From NCBI GenBank assembly GCA_013153895.1, contig JAADDN010000168.1, positions 26,612-90,611 on the forward strand: DNA of 64,000 bases. The letters are read 5' to 3'. The stretch comes from Thermoproteota archaeon (GTDB lineage: Archaea; Thermoproteota; Thermoprotei; Thermoproteales; Thermocladiaceae). This document shows positions 58,387-64,000 of the stretch, in pieces. Numbering within the stretch: position 1 is the first letter of the stretch; the number at the start of each line of letters is the position of its first letter. The notes beneath the pieces are model-generated. The model made no database searches. It worked only from the letters and a program-made list of their open reading frames with translations, and was not told where the DNA came from. Position numbers and translations under genes: made by a program.

Positions 58387-59424
58387 ATGTCTCATATCTC
58401 TAATATCTATGGTGTAGAGTGTGGGTGTGATGGTGATTTTATTGGTGATCTAAATTATATGATAGTTCGCTATGGTAGGTATGGTTTCTCTGTTTATCAT
58501 ATTTTTACCACATGTCTAATAAATAATGTCTTAAGGTTGGAAGGATCCTCCATAACTGATCTTGTTATCGGTAATGAATGTGTATTGGTTTCATTTAATG
58601 TTGATTCTAGGGATGTTACTATCGAGGCTTGTTTTACTGAGGGTCATGTTAAGGATAATATTGATAAGTATGGTATAGTTATGAGGTTTATAGTACATGT
58701 AAGTGATGAGACATGGATAAGCCAGATCTTTATAGGTCTGAAACTTCCCATAGAACTTATAGGTTTTGAAGAAGTGGATGAGCCTAGACTCACATTTGAC
58801 TGCTATGTTGCTTCTGGAGTACTATGGAACCTGATGAATAGTCTAGCTAGAAAGCTGATCTATAGTGCATTAATGGGTAGAGAACCAACATGTATTGACC
58901 TCATATGGCTCATACATAGGAAGACCATGAGATTGCTAGAGGAGAAGCTATATGAGAGATCTAGCATCAATCCAATATTTGACTACCCTATCCTGAGAAG
59001 GATCTGTAGAGCGCTGAGACATGTAGTACCTATGGATCCAGTACTTGAACTATTGTCTCAGACATGTGAGAGGCTTCTCAAATTAGTAAGAGAGCTAGAG
59101 TACGTGAACATTCTAGACATAGTTAATGGCAGAATAATGCTTAATCTGAAGAGACTCTTCAAGAAATTGAAAATATATAAGAGATATCTAGGACTCAGCT
59201 ATAGAGACAAGATCAGGTTCATGAACAAGCTTAGACAAGAAATACTTAACCTAAACATGGATGACCCATGGATAACATATCTCAAAACAATATTCAGAAA
59301 CATAGAGATAAACAGAGAAACAGTAACCTATAGATATAAGAAATATGTGAAGATAGGAGAAGAACTAATAGAGAAGACAGAGAAAGCAAAAGCAGCACTA
59401 GAAGACTTAGAGCCAATAGACTAA
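58387..59424 (+). CDS. Hypothetical 345-residue protein
   Basis: A beta-rich N-terminal third with cysteines (Cys-Gly-Cys-Asp-Gly near residue 13) and long helices in the rest. Near residue 295 Met-Asp-Asp-Pro-Trp-Ile-Thr-Tyr-Leu-Lys recalls the C-terminal Met-Asp-Asn-Pro-Trp-Ile-Asn-Ile-Leu-Lys of the origin-region gene at 10250. T-ending codons at the start give way to A-ending ones at the end. It is the last rightward gene before the composition switch near 59.56 kb. Confidence 0.7.
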   Translation: MSHISNIYGVECGCDGDFIGDLNYMIVRYGRYGFSVYHIFTTCLINNVLRLEGSSITDLVIGNECVLVSFNVDSRDVTIEACFTEGHVKDNIDKYGIVMRFIVHVSDETWISQIFIGLKLPIELIGFEEVDEPRLTFDCYVASGVLWNLMNSLARKLIYSALMGREPTCIDLIWLIHRKTMRLLEEKLYERSSINPIFDYPILRRICRALRHVVPMDPVLELLSQTCERLLKLVRELEYVNILDIVNGRIMLNLKRLFKKLKIYKRYLGLSYRDKIRFMNKLRQEILNLNMDDPWITYLKTIFRNIEINRETVTYRYKKYVKIGEELIEKTEKAKAALEDLEPID

Positions 59425-59741
59425 TTATACATTATTCAACTATTATAATCATTATTAAATTTCTATTATTCTCAACGTTATGTATCGGTTTTTACTGTAT
59501 TGTTCTGTATTTTGTTTCTTGTTTTCGTGTTTTTGTCTTCATTGTTTTGGTTGAGGGGACCCCCACTCAAAAGATCGTGAACACATGTTCAATTCCTCGT
59601 AAAACAGAACCTTCAAGAAAGATTCAGAAAAAGTTCAAAAACATTTACAGAATTTAAAATTATTCTTAAAGTAATCTAGGTATTCTATGAGAAATATTTT
59701 CCTCATGGTAATCAATTACTTTTCTAGATGTACTTTTTCTC
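59425..59741. other. Gene-free segment with composition switch and hairpin (candidate terminus)
   Basis: The plus strand is G+T-rich up to about 59560 and A+C-rich from about 59580 to 59660. At the switch sits TTGAGGGGACCCCCACTCAA (about 59561-59580), a near-perfect hairpin, and just after it TGAACACATGTTCA (6-bp arms). This is the reverse of the origin switch. No gene seen. Confidence 0.55.
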
Positions 59742-59951
59742 TCAGTTATCTTGTTGCTTAGCTTCGCATGTTCTAGCTAGCTTATTAACTATCTTTCTCA
59801 TTCTATCCACAGTATAGATCTCATAACGGTCTCCTGCCTTTACCTCGCTTAGAGCTACACCCATGTTTACCATATTTGTTAGAAAGTGTCTTAACCTGTC
59901 TGCTCTTCTTATTGCTTTCCTAATTATCTCATCTTCTCTATATGTTGTCAA
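59742..59951 (-). CDS. Hypothetical 69-residue protein
   Basis: TTG start at 59951 with ATATTTAAAC about 26 nt upstream on the minus strand. The small helical product has two basic helices separated by Val-Lys-Ala-Gly-Asp-Arg-Tyr. It is the first leftward gene after the switch. No family recognised. Confidence 0.55.
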   Translation of the reverse strand: MTTYREDEIIRKAIRRADRLRHFLTNMVNMGVALSEVKAGDRYEIYTVDRMRKIVNKLARTCEAKQQDN

Positions 59952-60038
59952 TATTAGATAGTGCTGTTTAAATATGTTTAATCTCTTTATGCTTTTCTAA
60001 TACTATCTCTCTATTGTAGATTTATAAGTGCATGTCTT

Positions 60039-60257
60039 TTATATATGTTTAAAAGTTTTTCTATTCATACCTATTTTTCCTAGGACCATTCCTAATGCTA
60101 GTACTAGCATTATTATGAAGAGTATTGATCCGAAGATCATGAGTATTATGCCTATAGGTGTTAATGGACCGCTGATGTAGAATGTGAAGATGAATCCTAC
60201 TACTAACATTATTATTGAGATGAGTAGACAGTCCATCCATGTTTTTACTAGTCCCAT
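60039..60257 (-). CDS. Small two-helix membrane protein
   Basis: The 72-residue product has two membrane segments (about 9-28 and 33-60) joined by Gly-Pro-Leu-Thr-Pro, and a basic tail Met-Asn-Arg-Lys-Thr-Phe-Lys-His-Ile. Topology equals that of the 38182 and 50565 proteins, but the Tyr-Trp motif is missing. Confidence 0.65.
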   Translation of the reverse strand: MGLVKTWMDCLLISIIMLVVGFIFTFYISGPLTPIGIILMIFGSILFIIMLVLALGMVLGKIGMNRKTFKHI

Positions 60258-60280
60258 AATACTATTATATGAGTAGTATC

Positions 60281-60574
60281 TTAAGGTTCTATGTTTCTAC
60301 ACCTATATGAGCATATTTCTATTCTTTTCCCACCGCTCTTCTTCAGGCTTCTGATGGTGAAGCCATAGCTTTTTAATATGTTCATTACTTCTTCATATAT
60401 TGCAGATAGTTCACCGTTTCTAATCTCTAGGTCTCTAAAATATTTATCTAGAATCTTTCTCAGATTAACTACAGCGCACTGTGGATTGTCTAGGTATGCA
60501 TATTTTTTCCAGTTTGAAAGTATCTGGCTAACAAGTTTATAGCTTATTGATACTATCTCACCATATGTATACAT
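60281..60574 (-). CDS. Small DNA-binding-like protein, paralog of the gene at 40268
   Basis: Shares Leu-Val-Ser-Gln-Ile-Leu-Ser-Asn-Trp-Lys-Lys-Tyr-Ala-Tyr-Leu-Asp-Asn, a following Cys and the C-terminal Arg-Ile-Glu-Ile-Cys with the 40268 product. The helix-strand order fits a winged helix. TTAAATATTTT lies about 28 nt upstream. The two copies are 20 kb apart and on opposite strands. Confidence 0.65.
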   Translation of the reverse strand: MYTYGEIVSISYKLVSQILSNWKKYAYLDNPQCAVVNLRKILDKYFRDLEIRNGELSAIYEEVMNILKSYGFTIRSLKKSGGKRIEICSYRCRNIEP

Positions 60575-60626
60575 ATATAGGATAGATGTAGAAAATATTT
60601 AAGAGATAAGGGAGTGGGGAAAAAGA

Positions 60627-60839
60627 TTATACTATTACCTCCTTTGCAAGCTTCTCTTTTGCCTGTTCAACTATCTCTGGATGGTTCTCCTTGAAGTGCT
60701 TGTAAATGTTGTTCAGTGTCTTCAATGCGTTCTCTCCCTCCTCTATCTCTTCTCCACATAGTTTGCATCTCATTCCTTCTAGGTACTCTTCTTTCAGGAT
60801 TTTTGCTACTTTTGACCAGGTTATTCTGCCTGGCATCAT
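60627..60839 (-). CDS. Small zinc-finger protein
   Basis: Cys-Lys-Leu-Cys-Gly-Glu ... His-Phe-Lys-Glu-Asn-His (residues about 25-54) is a C2H2-type finger with a long loop, as in archaeal and viral single-finger proteins. N-terminal and C-terminal helices flank it. Likely binds DNA, RNA or protein. Confidence 0.7.
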   Translation of the reverse strand: MMPGRITWSKVAKILKEEYLEGMRCKLCGEEIEEGENALKTLNNIYKHFKENHPEIVEQAKEKLAKEVIV

Positions 60840-60904
60840 GTATAGGCTAGGTTTATGGTATATAACTATGAGCTTGTTTTAACATGTTTGAAATTTTTCT
60901 CTTT

Positions 60905-61357
60905 TCAGAAACCTGGAGCTGTTTCCTGTAATCCTGTTTCCAGGTTCTCGGACTCTTCTCTCTTCTCTGGTATTCTGAACATTGGTCTGATCGCTATTGA
61001 GGCTTTTCTAAGCTCTATAGTGTTTGGTGGCTCTGGTATCTCTGTTCCATCTATGTTTTTCAATCTCCATGCTGTATCTATAATATTTAGAACCTTCTCA
61101 ACAAATGGATCATGCTCTGATAGGACTAGCATCCCCATGTCCTGTCCATCCATCTTCCAGTCGCATACTGTCTCTATTCTTCCCATATTGTTTACAAATA
61201 TACATGATAGATCGTGGATATGTTTGTTAGATTCTGCTACAGCTCTAAAACCTGACACATATAGCGTGAGTCCACTACGGCTCTCCGATGTCCTAGCCTC
61301 TACACGTGTTATCGTTGAGCTGTATAGGCTCTCCAGCTCTCTAGCTCTGAGACTCAT
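60905..61357 (-). CDS. Hypothetical 150-residue protein
   Basis: Helical start, beta-type centre with Cys-Ile-Phe-Val-Asn-Asn and Val-Cys-Asp-Trp-Lys, then a helix (about 85-100) and a Pro/Glu-rich tail. Leftward neighbour of the 61387 gene with 30 nt between. No family recognised. Confidence 0.65.
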   Translation of the reverse strand: MSLRARELESLYSSTITRVEARTSESRSGLTLYVSGFRAVAESNKHIHDLSCIFVNNMGRIETVCDWKMDGQDMGMLVLSEHDPFVEKVLNIIDTAWRLKNIDGTEIPEPPNTIELRKASIAIRPMFRIPEKREESENLETGLQETAPGF

Positions 61358-61386
61358 ATGATCTATCTTCTAGATATCTTAATATG

Positions 61387-62223
61387 TTATTCCTGTCCTA
61401 TTCTGAAGCTCACCTTCACGTTTCTATAACCTAGAGGTCTATACTCTACGATCCTCAACCTGTACCTATCTGGCAGCCTGTGCTCTATCTCTCTCATCAG
61501 CATATGCCACTTCCTGTTTCCTGTTACCATGCTGATAAGTATCTTCCCGTTCTCTATCCTGTAACTGATGTTAACTACATGCTTCTTCAAGTACTCTACT
61601 AGTCTCTGTGCTAGGTACTCTTCTGATAGTTCTAGAATGTTTCCAACTATTTTAAACATGTTTCTACATGTATGTTCATAATTTCTCAATGTATCATAGA
61701 GAGATATATATGTTGGAAAGAGACTGTTTACATACCTATGAAGCTCTATGATATCTATACTCATTGCTCTTCTACATCTAACAGTCATATACATATCTAC
61801 TAGATAGTCTACTAGTGGCATCGTATTTTCATGCCGTATGCCGATCCATGCATGTTCTGATACTGGTCTTGGAAGCTTTCTACCATATGTTAACACTATC
61901 TGATTATCAATGTATAGCACCTCACTATAATCATCTAATGCTGCTGCATGTATATTATCTCCCACTATAGCTACTGTATGATGTGTAGACAAGTTTCTTC
62001 CAAGAATAATAAGTTTAATATCGCTAGCTTCAAGCTTCTCCAAGAGCTCACTGATGGTTCTACTGCTCATATATCTGAGAGAGAGGTTTCCATGTTCCTG
62101 CCATGTCCATCTACTAGGCATTCTATATTTTATGATGCATGGTGATCTATATGGTACATCGTCTTCATATGACAGAAACATTCCACACAGACCAATCCTG
62201 GGTAAATATGCTAGCACTCTCAT
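61387..62223 (-). CDS. Hypothetical 278-residue protein
   Basis: The N-terminal 130 residues are beta-rich with His-His-Thr-Val-Ala-Ile-Val-Gly-Asp; the next part (about 130-230) is helical with Cys-Arg-Arg-Ala and Cys-Arg-Asn; the end returns to strands. A near-palindromic TTTAAA box is about 26 nt upstream. No family recognised. Confidence 0.7.
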   Translation of the reverse strand: MRVLAYLPRIGLCGMFLSYEDDVPYRSPCIIKYRMPSRWTWQEHGNLSLRYMSSRTISELLEKLEASDIKLIILGRNLSTHHTVAIVGDNIHAAALDDYSEVLYIDNQIVLTYGRKLPRPVSEHAWIGIRHENTMPLVDYLVDMYMTVRCRRAMSIDIIELHRYVNSLFPTYISLYDTLRNYEHTCRNMFKIVGNILELSEEYLAQRLVEYLKKHVVNISYRIENGKILISMVTGNRKWHMLMREIEHRLPDRYRLRIVEYRPLGYRNVKVSFRIGQE

Positions 62224-62241
62224 ATCTGACAGATATAGCAG

Positions 62242-62257
62242 CCTGTTTAAAAGCAGG
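62242..62257. promoter_or_regulatory. Near-symmetric TATA-like box
   Basis: CCTGTTTAAAAGCAGG is almost its own reverse complement and lies 20-34 nt before ATG 62223 on the minus strand. The symmetry would allow initiation in both directions. Confidence 0.45.
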
Positions 62258-62310
62258 AGAACATAGACATATTATGAGGACATTTACTAGAGGAGAAATT
62301 GTTCAGATCA

Positions 62311-62784
62311 TTAGAGAGATAATCTATCAAGAATATTTCTCAACCGTTCACGAACTCTGCTCTTCACGCCCCTCTTCACAGACCTCTCACAGGGAGCCTT
62401 CTCCTCTCTCGGAGTAGGTCCTATTCCAAGAATCTTCTTTATCTTCTCTACAAGCATAGGTGTCCTCTTCTCTGCTATGTTTACAAGCTCTCTGATCCTG
62501 TTCTCAGCCTCATGGCTGATCTTTACATGGCTTTCAAGTCCTCCTGGTCCTATTACTGCTCTATACTCTACTACTCCTCTGAGTGCTAGGTCAAGTATCG
62601 TGTACTCTATGCTCCATCTGTCTCCGCAGTCGAATGCTTGACCTATTGTGAAGTCTCTACATAGTTCTACTATCTTGTCTACTAGCCTGTTCTTCTCTAC
62701 TGTGCCTAGATAGTAGAGTGCTAGAAGTATCAGGATCTTGCGTGGAAGCTTTCTCATAATGTTCATATTTTCTTTAACATTCAT
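62311..62784 (-). CDS. Winged-helix-like regulator
   Basis: Residues about 10-85 fit a winged helix (Ile-Leu-Ile-Leu-Leu-Ala-Leu-Tyr-Tyr-Leu-Gly, Asn-Arg-Leu-Val-Asp-Lys-Ile, Thr-Ile-Leu-Asp-Leu-Ala-Leu-Arg-Gly-Val-Val-Glu-Tyr), followed by a strand pair and a helix, and a basic C-terminal tail. Start may be at 62757 instead of 62784. It probably controls genes near this end. Confidence 0.65.
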   Translation of the reverse strand: MNVKENMNIMRKLPRKILILLALYYLGTVEKNRLVDKIVELCRDFTIGQAFDCGDRWSIEYTILDLALRGVVEYRAVIGPGGLESHVKISHEAENRIRELVNIAEKRTPMLVEKIKKILGIGPTPREEKAPCERSVKRGVKSRVRERLRNILDRLSL

Positions 62785-62792
62785 CTATCTAT

Positions 62793-62975
62793 ATGTGGAG
62801 TATTCCGTTACTAAACCTTTCACCTATCATGATAGGTATAGTACTGTTCATACTTATACTACTAGTAGCAACAAGAGTAGGAAGAGAGCTTGTTGAAGCT
62901 GTTGCGATTCTCGGTATAGTACTGTTCATAATCTATCTAATATATATACTACTGGTTAAGCTTGGTTTCCTATGA
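62793..62975 (+). CDS. Small two-helix membrane protein
   Basis: The 60-residue product is nearly all hydrophobic: segments at about 8-26 and 35-57 linked by Arg-Val-Gly-Arg-Glu. Its 3' end overlaps a convergent small membrane gene by 20 nt. No family recognised. Confidence 0.65.
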   Translation: MWSIPLLNLSPIMIGIVLFILILLVATRVGRELVEAVAILGIVLFIIYLIYILLVKLGFL

Positions 62976-63123
62976 ACCACCATATGGTAGCTATGACCAA
63001 TGCTGATGCTATGAGCCATATACCTATCCATAGACATGCCCTGCCTATCCTGGGAAGAGGAGAGAAGAGAAGCATTATCATTCCTATGAACGTCATGATG
63101 AAGATCATGAATGGGACTATCAT
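62956..63123 (-). CDS. Small two-helix membrane protein
   Basis: A 55-residue minus-strand frame from ATG 63123: hydrophobic segments at about 2-20 and 31-50 with a Pro-Leu-Pro-Arg-Ile-Gly-Arg link. I prefer it to the plus-strand frame at 62972-63172, whose Met/His/Asn-rich sequence looks unnatural. Convergent with the 62793 gene. Confidence 0.5.
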   Translation of the reverse strand: MIVPFMIFIMTFIGMIMLLFSPLPRIGRACLWIGIWLIASALVIATIWWFIGNQA

Positions 63124-63174
63124 CACTATAGTTAGAACATCTTCAGAATATAAACATAGGATAGAGAGCTAAAT

Positions 63175-63741
63175 ATGGAACCGCTGGACAAGCTGTTAAA
63201 CATCTTGAAGAGACGTGTAGGAGAGTATCCACGATACGTATTCACTAGTGGACATGCACCGAAGGGGAGGAGTCTAGAAGAGGCTATTAACCATGTTCTC
63301 TCTGATATACGTCGTGTATATGGGTTCACATGTGATGCGTCTCCACTAGATGCTGTCTCAGTAGCTGCAGGGTATAAGATCTATGTATATGATCTTGATG
63401 GGTGTAGAAACATGTTAACATGTTACCATATTGATGGTGTAGGAAACATTAGACTGCGAGCATGTTATCATCCTCTCATTATACTGGACTGCGATATCTG
63501 TGAACGGGTCTACATGATAGTAGAGTATGAGGATAGGAGCAGGATACCATATATAATGGATCAGATATGGAACATTCTTAACAGTATAGTAGAGACATGG
63601 AAAGAAGATAATAACCGTCTAATATTCAGACTCAGAAGAAGACCACCGCTCTTCACAGTGTGTAGACTCATAGAGAAGTTGCGGGGATTGGGAAGCAGGG
63701 TTAGAATAGTTGAGGCACGAGAGGAGGTCTATCCACTTTAA
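63175..63741 (+). CDS. Hypothetical 188-residue cysteine-bearing protein
   Basis: Alpha/beta sequence with cysteines at about 53, 77, 83, 97, 106, 109 and 168, including Cys-Asp-Ile-Cys. A Gly-His-Ala-Pro-Lys-Gly-Arg turn lies near residue 26. It is followed by the partial gene at the window edge. No family recognised. Confidence 0.65.
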   Translation: MEPLDKLLNILKRRVGEYPRYVFTSGHAPKGRSLEEAINHVLSDIRRVYGFTCDASPLDAVSVAAGYKIYVYDLDGCRNMLTCYHIDGVGNIRLRACYHPLIILDCDICERVYMIVEYEDRSRIPYIMDQIWNILNSIVETWKEDNNRLIFRLRRRPPLFTVCRLIEKLRGLGSRVRIVEAREEVYPL

Positions 63742-63764
63742 TACCTGTTCCTATAAGAGAGAAC

Positions 63765-64000
63765 ATGAAGCCCTGGTTCATGAGCCAGTGGGTAGACAGG
63801 TTAAGAGACCTCACACCTACAGCAGTTTCAGTACGGTTCGATGATGAGGAGGCTGTAAGAATAGAACGTACTATTAGAAACCTAGTTACTCATCTTCCAG
63901 GTCACCTCTTCTCAGAGGTTGATTATCTTATCATAGATAGGGAACTAATTACTAAGATTATCGAGAAGTACAGTCTCAAACCAATAATAGAGAAGTGTAG
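63765..64000 (+). CDS. Partial gene at right window edge
   Basis: From ATG 63765 the frame is open for 78 codons to the window edge: Met-Lys-Pro-Trp-Phe-Met-Ser-Gln-Trp, a helix, strands and another helix. The purine-rich codon pattern fits a real gene. No family recognised from this part. Confidence 0.6.
   Translation, partial: MKPWFMSQWVDRLRDLTPTAVSVRFDDEEAVRIERTIRNLVTHLPGHLFSEVDYLIIDRELITKIIEKYSLKPIIEKC

Noticed and set aside
62274..62417. Plus-strand 47-codon frame starting MRTFTRGEIV
   Set aside because: It has a TATA-like box, but most of it is antisense to the winged-helix gene and the second half is Ser/Pro-rich without structure. Left out as doubtful.
62972..63172. Plus-strand 66-codon frame
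   Set aside because: Met/His/Asn-rich and unnatural; the minus-strand frame at 62956-63123 gives a sensible two-helix membrane protein.
1..64000. CRISPR array, tRNA and rRNA genes, insertion sequences
   Set aside because: I searched by eye for regularly spaced repeats, tRNA T-loop and acceptor pairings, and transposase DDE or HUH motifs, and found none convincing.
1..64000. Known virion genes (double jelly-roll capsid, rod-virus coat, portal, terminase)
   Set aside because: No product shows the motifs or size expected; a viral nature cannot be claimed from this window.

Overview
The window looks like part of the genome of an extrachromosomal element (large plasmid or virus) of a hyperthermophilic, probably anaerobic archaeon, most likely Thermoproteota. 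Archaeal signs are: a divergent transcription factor B; many genes with a TATA-like box about 26 nt upstream of the start codon and no ribosome binding site (leaderless), while internal operon genes often carry GAGGTGA-type ribosome binding sites; AGA/AGG as main arginine codons; an archaeal class I CCA-adding enzyme; a PrimPol-type primase; XPD-like and Hel308/Ski2-like helicases; and many cysteine-bearing small proteins. An anaerobic (glycyl-radical) ribonucleotide reductase argues for an anaerobic host. I recognise no capsid, terminase, portal or integrase, so virus versus plasmid is open; most genes match nothing I know.

Layout. 1-8.9 kb: mostly minus-strand genes (TFB, coiled-coil proteins, a candidate ssDNA-binding-like protein, a helicase overlapping a primase) with one plus-strand XPD-like helicase. 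8.9-12.6 kb: a region almost free of genes whose left arm is A+C-rich and right arm G+T-rich on the plus strand, with mirrored motif copies and one ribbon-helix-helix gene in the middle; I read it as the replication origin. 12.6-23 kb: dUTPase-like enzyme, a three-gene Csx3/Csx3-AAA cassette, CCA-adding enzyme, radical SAM protein, an RNA/DNA ligase, and a Ski2-like helicase. 23-30 kb: coiled-coil and membrane proteins, DUF1257 and DUF2997 proteins, and many unknowns. 30-38 kb: a tandemly duplicated two-gene cassette of unknown disulfide-type proteins and a membrane-anchored subtilase. 38-46 kb: Ycf46-like AAA ATPase, NrdD, DUF262 protein, glutaredoxin-like protein. 46-52 kb: membrane and secreted proteins, a CPBP protease, and a DpdA-like transglycosylase. 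53-56.3 kb: an operon of overlapping small genes ending in a serine recombinase with a structured candidate recombination site behind it. 56.4-57.7 kb: a T4 Rnl1-like RNA ligase. About 59.56 kb: a G+T to A+C switch at a hairpin, the reverse of the origin switch and a candidate terminus. 59.7-64 kb: small regulators, membrane proteins and unknowns.

How the genes may work together (inference). Replication: PrimPol, helicases, dUTPase, NrdD and a thiol-redox protein. Transcription: own TFB plus several small winged-helix and ribbon-helix-helix proteins. Counter-defence: a split Csx3/Crn3 ring nuclease (against type III CRISPR cyclic-oligoadenylate signalling), a DpdA-like enzyme (7-deazaguanine DNA modification against restriction), and two RNA ligases plus a CCA-adding enzyme (repair of tRNA cut by host nucleases). 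Two unnamed signals deserve most attention: the complementary loss of conserved residues in the two Csx3 copies, and a shared C-terminal tail motif, roughly [RK]-Y-W-x-x-[RK], on otherwise unlike membrane proteins.
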